Source: Acanthosoma haemorrhoidale (lineage: Eukaryota > Arthropoda > Insecta > Hemiptera > Acanthosomatidae). Taken from it: a stretch of DNA of 64,000 nt. Below the pieces are notes generated by a model. It did not search any database. It was not told where the DNA came from and saw only the letters and a program-made list of their open reading frames with translations. The stretch covers positions 125,755,910-125,819,909 of the forward strand of contig OV884011.1 of assembly GCA_930367205.1 (NCBI GenBank), read 5' to 3'. A program made the position numbers and the translations under genes. Shown in pieces: positions 35,831-47,100 of the stretch. Each line of letters opens with the position of its first letter. Within the stretch, counting starts at the first letter, position 1.

Positions 35831-36177
35831 CTTCATCTCCTCGTTAAGGCAATGACTGTATGTATGCTTATGATAATAATAACTCCCACTCGATTAATAA
35901 TAGTCCCACTTAGTAACATAATTGTTTACTTAGAAAATTTCATGCTGTAATATTTATTCGTTTATTTCTTCTTATTCTGCCGTAGGTTAGTGATAAGTTT
36001 CAAAATATTTCACAGTCACCAACCAAACTCCATAGATGAAGCCACACTCCACGCTGAAGCTGGCAATTTATTGCTGAAAGTTGACAATTTAAATAATGTA
36101 TTCCATGATTTTATCACATAATTGGGTGAGATTTCTGAAAGATTTTTCCATATTGGGCCATATTTGGTCCGTTTATT

Positions 36178-36495
36178 CAGAATTTCAATAGTGAACACAG
36201 GAATCGATAGACATAGACATGTGTCTATAATAACAATTGAAAATGTTGTAGTGAAAACATTAAATTATGACAATATAATAGATCTGTTTACAAATGAAAA
36301 TTTAACTTGTTGCATTAAAATTTATAATTTTTTTTGTTATTATTGGGTTACGGGGAGGTGCAAGTAAGACACTTCCCACAGGCATTTCATATCCTCGTTA
36401 TGGCACGGTGGAAAGAGTAAGCAACGACCAAGTGGCCCGATGACAAAACTTTGTCCAATCCACTATCACGATTCTTTTCACTAGAATTAACCAGA
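36178..36495 (+). mobile_element. hAT 3' end, copy 2 (left arm of inverted pair), internally deleted
   Basis: It encodes SIITIENVVVKTLNYDNIID, then skips most of the 3' UTR present in copy 1, joining acaaatgaaaa to tttaacttgttgc. It ends with gggttacggggaggtgc and flanking sequence that is mirrored at 36725-36870. Confidence 0.8.
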
Positions 36496-36719
36496 AACCG
36501 GATAGAACTCAAGCATGCATTAAACATACTAGAAGAGCGATGCTTTCCTTGGTAGTTTTGTCAGTACTATTATTGGGTATGATATTTGACCCTAGACCTT
36601 ATTTGTTTGCCAACCATATAATGTCCTCGCCTACTTCCTGGGGAGTTAAAGTTTATTCAATGCAATATAGTAAATACTATTAACTTTGTCAAAATGAATT
36701 GCCTGTATATTCTATATTT

Positions 36720-37285
36720 CTATCCTGTTTATGGTTAATTCTAGTGAAATGAATCGTGATAGAGGATTGCACACAGTTTTGTCATTCAGGTCACTCTTGC
36801 TTACTATTTCCAACAGTGCCATAACAATGATATGAAATGCCGGTGGGAAGTGTCTTACTTGCACCTCCCCGTAACCCAATAATAACCAAAAAAATTATAA
36901 ATTATAATGTAACAAGTTAAATTTTACTAAATTCAATACAGTAAACACTATTAACCTCGTCAAAATGAATTGCCTGTATATACAATAATATATTTGTCAA
37001 GGTATTTGTATGAATAAATAATCTATAACATAAATAAGAACAAATTTTTATTCATATTCAATGACGACAAAATGAAAGAAATACAAAACATAGGTATATT
37101 TTAAAACAATAAAACAGTTCTGCATATTTTATAAAGTAATTTTTCTCACTTTTTCATTTGCAAACACATCTATTATATCGTCATCATTTAATTTTTTGGC
37201 TACAACCTTTTAATTGTTATTATAGACACATGCCTATGTCTATCGATTCTAATCGATTCCTGTGATCACTGAAATTCTCCCACTC
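36720..37285 (-). mobile_element. hAT 3' end, copy 3 (right arm of inverted pair)
   Basis: Read on the - strand it starts gaatttcagtgatcacagg and passes cgatagacataggcatgtgtctataataac. It then carries the hAT C-terminus relic, the full 3' UTR as in copy 1 and the gggttacggggaggtgc end. With 36178-36495 it forms a long inverted repeat around a ~230-bp spacer. Confidence 0.8.
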
Positions 37286-37289
37286 ACCA

Positions 37290-37900
37290 ATTCAATTTTT
37301 TTAAGCTAACCACGTCTTCCAAATTTTGGGCATCATTTCTCAAACACCTGGGCTCATGTTGAGTCTAAAGACAACGTTGGTGACATCTCCTCTCGCAAAT
37401 GCTTACCTAGAGAACGTCCTTATTTTGGTCACCGCTCCTACCTGGTTAAAACTACCTATCCACGATTGGTCGCCTCGATCTTGCCCATCAAAACCTATCA
37501 CCAGCAAAGATTTTCTGGACGTCAATCTGAAATGTGTTCAAAATTGTTCAAGAACAACACAACTTTCAGACTGAATTAAAACAACTTTCTCCCTATAATG
37601 ATTAAGTGGGCACAATCAGGGTGAGGGGAAGGCTGCACTCTTCATCTGTTAAACTATCCAATCTATTCCAAACATTTAATAATTCTACCACGAAAGTTTC
37701 TTTTATCATGTATATGAGAGTTACACGAACGGCACTTTTACACTGGTCCCAACCTAACACGATTCTTACTCAGGAATGCATTTTGGATACATTATGTCAT
37801 AATTATAAATTATACATGATGTCATCCTTCGTTGTGCCAATTGTCGCGTACAAAAGCGGAGCACGGATTGTCACAGCACCTATAGTGTAAGACCGTTTCT
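37290..37900 (+). pseudogene. BEL/Pao-type pol fragment (RNase H to integrase region)
   Basis: Pieces in different frames follow the BEL/Pao order: HVESKDNVGDISSRK (compare the N-P-A-D-x-x-S-R-G block), TAPTWLKLPIHDWSP (compare the G-P-x-W-L block), then GTIRVRGRL (I-L-R-V-G-G-R-L block), HLIILPRKF and LLRNAFWI (integrase zinc-binding region). Frameshifts separate the blocks. The fragment directly abuts the hAT arm at 37285. Confidence 0.7.
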
Positions 37901-37999
37901 CAAAGCAGGTATTTATTGCGCCGAGCCCTTCTCACTAAAGCTAAAGTCACTAAAGCCTATTTCTGTTTATTTATGAAATAAGGCTCTGCATATATAAAC

Positions 38000-39790
38000 T
38001 GTGTCTACCCTTACAACCAAAGCGTTCATAGCAGCCTTTGAGAGATCTATTTTACGATGTGGTCTTGCCCAGGTCATCTGGTTAGGCAAAGGAAGAAATA
38101 TTGTAGGAGCAGTGAACTACCTCCAGGACATTCAAAAAATCTCTCACACAATGTGAAGCCAATGGAGTCCGTCAAGCCAAGGTAGTTGTGAATTCTCTCT
38201 CAACGCAAATTCAAAGGCATGATCGACTTCGCAGCACGCACGGTGAACACAGCAAATTCTGGAAGCTGTTGATGACCACAAAAAGCAAGACTGCTACTCT
38301 CCGCCTTCACGAACGTGACATTCTTCCTGCTGCGAAGCAACAGGCAAAAAAACTGGTCGATCGCTATGCTTCGGATATCACGGCTCGAACAGGCGACTAT
38401 CAACAGCATCCTCTGCTTGAAACAGAACAGAACCACATGTTTGTATCTCCAAAGCAACTCAAGGTGATTCTCCGCCGGTGTCAGGGAAACCGAGCACCAG
38501 CACACAATGGGATACAACGGTTCTGCTGGAACAAATGCCGAGGAAAGGGATAGTACAAATCGCAAACTTGTATAATTCCTGTACAAAATTACGGTACTTT
38601 CCCGAAATATGGAAACAAGCCATCCTGTTCCCATTACTTAAGCCAGCCAGGGTCGGAGATCACCCAGCCCACTACCGCCCGATCAACTAATTACCACAAA
38701 TGAGGAAGATTCTGGAGAAAATTATTTTGAATTATCTCAAAGAATACCGTGTGAACAAGGACACCATTCCGCCAGAACAGACTGTATTTTAATCCAGTCT
38801 TAGCTCAGAACATCCCCTTGTGAAGCTAGCCAAAATTCGGTGATTTCACTAGACTGCGCCCCGGGAGCAGTGTCCTACTTGTGTGTGGGTGCGGTGTCCC
38901 ACGGGACTCTATGTTGAATGCTCTGCGACCGGGAATGCCCCGAGCAACAATGCTTGCCCCCCCCCCGATCACTGCGGGTACTTGTAGGTGATTGCTCCGA
39001 AGCTGTGCCACTGACCTGTGGAGTACCTGGAGTACCTCAAGGAGACGTACTCTCCACAGTACTTTTCAACGTGCATACGTCTGAAATTGCCGGAGACCGG
39101 TACAAAAAAAAACACTGTTGCTGCTTTCGTCGACGACATCGCGGTGTACAGTAGCAGTACGAGCGCAAAGAGAGCTCTTAGGCCGGCTGAATCAGCTTGT
39201 AACAAGATCAGCGATAAATTGGGGAAACTCAACATCACTGTAAACTCGGGAAAGACTGCGTAATGTTCTGATTTCAAAAGGGACTAAAATCCACTGCCTG
39301 TTGCATACACTGCAGGAACACAGGAAAACTCTCCAGCAAACAGCCTCGTATATTTGGGGATTAAAATGGATCGTAACCTTCGTTTGAGTGGCCATTTTAC
39401 GAGGAAGTTGATAAAAACTTACACACAGACTTCCCCCAATTTATCACTGCACCTCATGCTTATGATTTATAAGAGCATACTCAGGCTTGCTCTGCTCAAC
39501 GGTGAACCGATTTTTAGCCATCTGATTGAAGCGACTCCAACAGTTTCAAAACGGAATACTCATGAAAGTGGTTCGACATACTACATTCCAGCAGCGGAGA
39601 AACAGTGAGCTCCACAAAGCTTTGGAGCTGCCTACGGATGATTCATTCGCCGTAGACATATCAAATTATTTGATTTGCTGCAGTAAATGACCACCCGTTT
39701 GCCCATCGATGGCAGCAAGCAGTCGAGGTAGGAACGCTCTAGTTTTAAGTTATTATGTAAGATCAGTTTTAAGATAGTTTGTAAGTCCCT
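38000..39790 (+). mobile_element. non-LTR retrotransposon family B (Jockey-like), copy 1
   Basis: A frame-broken RT. It begins with linker sequence (FERSILRCGLAQVIWLGKG), then TEQNHMFVSPKQLKVILRRC, QGNRAPAHNGIQ, LYNSC...FPEIWKQAILFPLLKPA, HYRPIN, then GVPQGDVLSTVLFNVHTSEI and AFVDDIAVYSSS, where the catalytic pair is VDD instead of ADD. The thumb domain follows (IKMDRNLRLSGHF). Stops and frameshifts are numerous. It matches family B copy 2 at 55340-56930 (-). Confidence 0.85.
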
Positions 39791-41050
39791 CATTTTAATC
39801 CAAAGGTGAGCCCCACCACCTAGTCCTGCTGCATTTATATAAATTTTAACAACAAACGGATAATGTTGGTTTTTAGAATATCAACTCTTTAAAATGCATA
39901 TACATGCAGTACTTTGGAGCCACCCACAGTTCAATTACATTATTGTTCATATTAATTTAAATTGTATTTGAGAAGGCACAGGCTGATGTCAACCGTTCAT
40001 GTTCGAAGGCTGACTAGGCAGATTCCCGTCTGAACCAGGAGCATGGGCAGTATATCTCCTCAGTTGTGAAACATCTTTTGTTTCTCTACTGCACCAGTCT
40101 TCAACATGAGTGAGTAGATTTCACTCAGCCTCTAGGTGGAGGAACGAAAATAACAGTGTGCTGGCTAACAACATCAAAACAGTATCCAGCATGAACTAAC
40201 CACTTGTATTTATGCATATAACTCCAAGTAATTCACCTAAACTCCAATCAAAATTCAACCCAGGCTTCATTCATCATTTCAGATTGGTCTTTTCTTGAGT
40301 CAGTCAGTATATCTCTTTATTTAAAGCCAATTAAGAGGCAGCTCGGGGAACGACTACACTACCCTTAACGTTCCTATCTTGGCCAACCTCTCCTCAATTA
40401 TGTAGTTTTCTGTATTATTTTCATTATTATATTTTTTCTCAGTGCTTTTCTTCATGTCTTCCAGTTATAATACACCAACTTTTAATTTCAGTTTTCACGT
40501 TTCATATATCGTACAAGCACCTAAAACTCATTTTTTCATATCTTTCGGAAGTATTTAGCTCCATGTAAATTATCGAGATCAAACACGCGTACTTATATAT
40601 TATAACATATTCTAAACGATCTTTGTATACTTATGTATTAAAATTACATATCTAGTAATAACAATATTTAAGCAATACGTGCCTATATTAATTAATGCTA
40701 TACTGTTAGGTATAATCAATGATGGAATCTATTAAAAGAATACAAATTTTACACATTAACAAAAGCTTTTTTAACGGGAAGCTTTTTATTTAATCGTTGG
40801 TGTTTTCTTGTCTTAAGATAAATAAACTAAAAAATAGTGTAATTGTATAAGTAATATAAAATCGATATACATTGGTAATTTCATTATTATTAGTAAAAAT
40901 GTTTCTATAAATTGACTGCTATTTATAGGTTACAATCACAACTATCTTTTATGACGTCCCTATGTTATATAATTATAAAAGAGTCCTTATTTTACTTTTA
41001 AAGTATTACTATTACAATAATTTTTAATCACTGCTTGCATCTGGATTATT
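39790..41050. other. non-coding region downstream of family B copy 1 and AK1 3' flank
   Basis: A GC-richer stretch at 39950-40350 has no recognisable coding. The remainder is AT-rich and includes the AK1 3' UTR/flank; a - strand AATAAA lies at 40785-40790. Confidence 0.45.
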
Positions 41051-41056
41051 AAGGAC

Positions 41057-41128
41057 TTATGTACTGATTGCGTCGATTGCCGCTACAACGTCTTTGAAGA
41101 TGTCGTCAACCGAACCTTCAGCATCCAA
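41057..41128 (-). CDS. Ak1: AK1 exon 6 (terminal coding exon)
   Basis: It follows acceptor attttccag and encodes [18 protein letters not shown] and a short end to TAA (41059-41057). The N/D-A-E-G-S-V-D block is the usual C-terminal helix of AK1. Confidence 0.93.
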   Translation of the reverse strand: MDAEGSVDDIFKDVVAAIDAIST

Positions 41129-44100
41129 CTGGAAAATAATTAATGTCCATTATTTAAATTTTATAAAAAGGAATTATTTTCACAAAAAAATATTATTTAT
41201 GATAATATTAGTCACTGCTCTTAAAAAAGTGAAAGGGTCGGGAATGAAAATGAAACATGGATGTATTTATAAATAAATTTCCTATTAAATCAAAAGAGAA
41301 GATTACTCTGTACTTTACAGTTACCCAATCAATCTTTTATTTTTTATGTAGAGATAAGTGTCAGGAAAATTTTATCCCGCTGAATAAAACCAGGGAAGAA
41401 ATAAAATGAGAGAGCAGTATTTATGCCAGTTTTAATGATTATATGTAATTGTAGTCAACTTTTAAAATAACATTTTTTTTACGCACTTTAAGTAACAATT
41501 AAGTGCACGTACACAACGTATTTCTCCTTCATATTCAGTAATAGTCATCATATGTTGGTCTTTTTTTTTCTAAACCACTTTATTTATCTATTTGATATGC
41601 ACATATATATGTTAAGATGTTGTGGATTTTTAATTTTCCATAATCCACCACCAGATATTTTAAATTTGATTAATTTAAATTACCGACCATGTGATCTCGC
41701 CTTTGGCCAATGAGTGAGCCAGGAGGCGTTGAAGAGGGAAAGGTTTGTTCACGCCTAATCTAGAGCGAGGGTCGTGCTCCCGTTCAAAAGGACTGGTAAT
41801 TTTGAAAATATTGAAGAATAAAGGCTGTTTCAAGATAAACCATCAGCAAATAATTGGACATACCAACGACCAGAAAAAAGAAAATTAAGCCGAGGTATGT
41901 TACAATATATGGTTAGCATTGGAGCCCATTATCTTAACCATGGCAAAAACCTTTCGTCAGATGTTACACAATCTAGTTCTGATGCCAATAGATTTGACCT
42001 TTTTCAGAGCCTCTGTTTATTTATTTTTTTCAAAAAGCTACATTTTAAGGAGGTCTTACAATGTGGCAAATAGGATTATGGTTAAAAAATTATACAATAC
42101 AAACAGGCCCAGCTTACTTTCGGGTTAGAAAATGGAGGTGATAAACCTACTTTATTTTTTCCTATTAGTTTCTATATGAAGGAAGAAGGAAACATAGTAT
42201 TTGGGAGATGGGATATTTTTTCTACTAAACCTATTTGAAGGTTGGGTAAAGACGTTTAGAAATGGAGGAGACCTCTGGTGAACCCACTCCAAGCTGGTTA
42301 CGAAGCAAACCCGAAGCACGCTGTGAATCTGGAAGATGGCGCGTTTATACTTAATTGGACATACTTCGAAACTTATGTTCAGAATCACCTAACCAAAGTG
42401 GCACCACAATCACAGAAAGTTCTGGAAGTAATTGAAAACAAAACATCCACGGTCTGACTCGTACAAGTGAAAATCTCTTCACTGTGTAGCAACGGGCGAA
42501 ATAAAATATCTGTAGTGGTTAGCTGGAAAGCTCATGGCTAGGAATGGCGTCTGCCCACCTCCTCTGCTGGAAATGGAACAGAATCACATGTTTGTAACTC
42601 CGAAGCAGCTCTAAGCGATTCTAGGTGCCGGTGCCGCAGGAAAACCGGCCGGAGGTCAGGCAGATACCGAAGAGAGGGATAGTACAACTCACCGACCTGT
42701 ACTACTCTTGTATCAGGTCACGATACTTCCTAGCCGCTTGGAAACAAGCCATCTGGTTCTTGCTACTAAAATCGGCTAAAAGTGGAAATCATCCTACCCC
42801 ACCCAATCAGCCTACTACCGTGTGTGCACGGGAAAGAAACTCAAGATAATTTTGGTTTGCAGTACATACATCATCTCTCCGGAACAGTCAGGATTCCAGA
42901 CCGACATCACCACAGAATGCCTCTTTGTGAAACTACATTCATAAGCTTTCAACAAGTTGTCCCTCGGGTCATTGTGACGGATGCTTTGCGCCCACAAGGA
43001 AATTTTACTGCTTAATACTTTAAAACTTTAATTTCTTGAATTACTTTACTTTAAACTTCTTGAATAGCAGGTTCCTTCCGAAGCTGTGCCTCTGGACCGG
43101 TGGAGTACTTTAGGAACTGTGCTGTCCCTCGTGTTTTGTACCGAAATAAGTGATAAACTAGGGAAGTTGAACATATCATCGAACGCCGGAAAGAGTTAAT
43201 GCGTAATATAAAATACCAGAAGGGTATGAAATTGACAGAATTCCTCTGGCAACAGCAAGGTTTTTCGGTGCATCAAATTGGACCGGAACCTCTGCTTTTA
43301 TAGCATTATTTCGAGAAAACTATACAAAGAACAAAATGCATCTCTGATGCCTGTACAAGGAGCCCTAATGTGATATCGTATATATTCAGGTTTTTCAATA
43401 AATAAATAAGTATGGGCTCAGAATTATAATTTTGATTCATGGATTGTTCTAAGGATTGATAAGTAAAGTAATGTAGGGAAGAGTTTAGTTTGTACCTGAG
43501 CCTATTTATGTGATAGTGGTGTCCATGTGTAGCCCTAGCAATCAGATGTATTTGGGCGTCTAAGGGATTGTGTTGTTCTAAACTGTAAGTTCTTTGAAGA
43601 GATCGACTTGAAACCTTCCGATACCAAATAATCGGTTTTGTCTGGGTTTAGCTTTAGCTTCCATCGATTATGCCATTCAACAAGACTGTTAATACTGCTT
43701 GAAGGATGTGTATTGATTAATTTATTACGCATACTCACGAGTTACGGAGATAAGTATATTTTTCATCTCTTCCCAATATCTATACCCTCAGGTAAAATTT
43801 CATACCTTTAGCTAAACAGGAAACTTATACACCAAAGAACAATTATTACAGAAACACAGGTCAACAAATTTTAACATTTTCTTTAACTAATCATCAACTA
43901 TCATTGCAGTTATGATCACAACTTCATCGCAGCCGATGATGCTTAACAGAATATTGTATCTACGCATGAAACCACTATTCTCTTACAATCTTTGTCTTGG
44001 CAGCAAATTCATGTATAATGGGATCGTTATGGGTGTGGAAGGTGTTAAGCCGTTTTTTGATGGTCTCTTCGTTGTCGTCTTGCCTTCCAGACGTTTCAGC

Positions 44101-47100
44101 TCTGCGGAGGAGCCGATTTACCAAGGTGTTGTCTTTGCATTCGAAGTAAAGCACAAGGCTGCACTCCCCAATCTAAAAAAATGAATTAAATTTGAATCAA
44201 ATAAAAAAATAATATTCAGAAATTATCGTGATTGCAGTAATAATTTATTTTACAATTGCTTTTTAATATGAACTGTTTGTCTTATGCTATATTGGTCCAG
44301 CAGCTACTTAATACTTTTTTCTTGTGTTTTTTTTTAAATTCCTTTGTTAGAACTAAATGATCCATCTATTAGATAGTACATATTTTCAAGTGTTATATAT
44401 TCTTTGTTACATATAGGATATTATTTGTTATCAAAATTCTAGGTGAATTTCAAGCCCCCTTTCCCGGGGTTAAGATGTTTCGACACCAGAATACGTCTTT
44501 ATCTATTCCTGACGAGAAGCGGCTGGTCTACTGTATGCCACGGGACTCGCAGGTTATCCTCCGAATAGAAAATCGAGTTGTGTTTTTTTATATACAGCTG
44601 GATGAGTATGTGAATATTTGTATACACTTTGTGGTCAAGGTGTTCTTTGAGTCTGTGATCAAACGAAACAGAGTGGTTATTGTTTTCGTTAGGGAAGATT
44701 GAGTTAGTTTCCTTTCTAGTGAGTTGCTAGCTGTTTGTACACCTCGAGGTGCTCACATATCTTACCATTTTATTTCAATTGTAGTGCGAATGAAAAACTC
44801 TTTATTATGAATCATTATGTAACAAATCCTCATAACCTTGTTTCCTTTATTGTTACATATACGTGTTTCTATGGCAATCAACCTCTGAACTGTTTTTAGT
44901 TTTAGAAAATTATATTTTATTTAAAGTGCTTTATTACGCATTTTGAATCCATAACTCATAATTGAAAAAATTTTCCCCTTATAGAGTTTGTTAATTAGAT
45001 GAACTTGAAGCCCAAGTTTATTTAGTTAAAGTTGGTAGAATATTCAGAATGTTTATTATCTTCAAATTTAGATGTGAAGTCTGTTGAAACCAATTAAGTT
45101 TGCTATCTATTGTAACCCCTAGAAATGAATGTGCTTTCTTGTTTTAAAGGTATGGAATTTATTTTAATATTAATTGCCGTTATAATTTTGAGACATAGAA
45201 TTATTACTATGTCTTAAAATTATAATAAATTTCTTCTCCCTTACTTCTCACTCAATTATAATATCGTTACTGTTGCCGAACTTTGTACTTTATTGTTCAA
45301 CGTACCTAAATATCTTTAAGAGTGTTTCTAAATCATTGAAATATTTGTTGGTAGTTTTTAATAGAATGTCGTCTGGAAACAACAAATTTCCGCATTTTCT
45401 GGTAATTCAATTCTCAAGAGAACAACGTAATTCCGAAAAAATGGCCAGCAACATAAAAGGGGCTTTCAAGTTACCGTTCAAAATTAAAATAATTTATCTA
45501 AAATAAATTTTAACTTCTTCAAATAAGTAATATGATAAATATAATGTTTACATACATCTCGCTCAAACTGTCTACCCTGTTCCAGCTCTCTCGGGTAACC
45601 ATCGATAAGAAAACCTTTAGCGCTGCTTAGTTGTTTTAGCATCTTCTCAGCGAGCAGCTCCATCACCACATCCTGATAATAAAACAAATAAATAATAAAA
45701 ACAAATAATTAATCCGTTACAACCCCTCGGAAGGATGTTTTCTCTGAGGCATTAACAAGGTTAGAAGAGCACCATGAAACAAAAAATCCTTAGGAAAGCC
45801 GGAGATCGAACAGAGAGACCTTTGCATTTAGAAGTCACTATGACATCCACAACCCACTGTACCACTCCTGAACGCTAATAATAAAACAAAATTACTTATA
45901 AATGCATACATAGTTCTAGAATTTTAACCTTGGACCACACAGTTTTAAATTCCAGTCAAGATACTTTAATCAAAAATTAAAATTATAAGTCATCCCAGAA
46001 AATCATAGCAGTATACATTTTGAAAGCTTGGGGTTAGATAAATAGGCATTCTAAAGCGTCCTTATATCGTAATCAATGTGATAATTCTAATGTAATTTAT
46101 CTAACAATGAAATGTTCAAGAATTAATTTTCAAGGAGAGCTCCCTTACCCAACCATGGTTACTGGGCTTGACCTTGGACTATCCTGCTCGACTTAACAAA
46201 CTTATGTAGTAAGGGCAGGAAATAGACAGTTGAAAGTACTCATATCGCAGCGGTTGATAGAAATGTGAATTTAGCAAGAGTTAAATAAAATAGCTCTTTC
46301 ACGTATGTATATCCGGAATAGAAGGAATCACGACAGAATATTACATATTTTAGTGAAATTAAATATTTCTTTGGGATACTTTTCAATTGAAAGGTGAGGG
46401 TTTTGTATAAATGAAAATCGGCGAGTTGGATTGTTGGGATAGGTGGTCTTATTTATTTGGATAATTGAACTGGGAATTGTTTACTTTGAGAGGTGCAGTT
46501 TTGGAGAAATTGTTAACTGCGTGTCGGCTTCTTGGTTGTCTTCGATAATTGGACTGAACATTGTTTATTTTGTAAATTTACGGGATCCTTGCCTTCGCAC
46601 TAATAATTTTTATTGATCTGTGTCTCTAGTTTAGGTTGTGATTTTATACAATGAACTTGAAAAAGTAATTAGTAAGCAATGACAAAACTGCATACAAAAA
46701 CCAGAGAACTAGTTCCCACATATATCCTAAGTACATTACTGATTTTGTTGACAGTATATTTAATAGTGATACGTGAACTTTATATTGTTCACGCTGTAAT
46801 AAATATGTTTCGACTGACCAACGTTTCAAAGCTGTTCAGAGTAATCAAAACATAAAGGAAACTAAGAAACAAGTCAAGGCATCAACAAACTTCCTTAACT
46901 GTTTCAGGTGATGACACAGGACGTAAGTCAACTTTCAATACTGATTTGTGCCGTACTTTAGTTGGCCGATATCTCAATTTAATTCTATACTTGATTTCGA
47001 TTACACTGTGGCAGTAAAAAAGATTAATCATATTTGCTTTATTGAAGGGTGCATAAGAATATAATAATTTTCAAAAATTGTGCATAATATCCTTCTGCAT

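Larger units (their letters stand above)
41129..43986 (-). other. AK1 intron 5 with retroelement relics
   Basis: A 2.86-kb intron holding family B copy 3 (42540-43370, +) and an RT relic (43535-43740, -). Confidence 0.7.

Noticed and set aside
37606..37890. 94-codon frame as a host gene
   Set aside because: It contains BEL/Pao integrase-region motifs (IRVRGRL, FWI in the adjacent frame) and is broken by frameshifts.
44475..44702. 75-codon frame inside AK1 intron 4
   Set aside because: It is antisense to AK1 with no recognised motif, and it sits next to RT relics.
45781..45875. A functional tRNA gene on the - strand
   Set aside because: The A and B boxes are present, but no acceptor or anticodon stems pair and a related copy at 25823-25890 points to a SINE.
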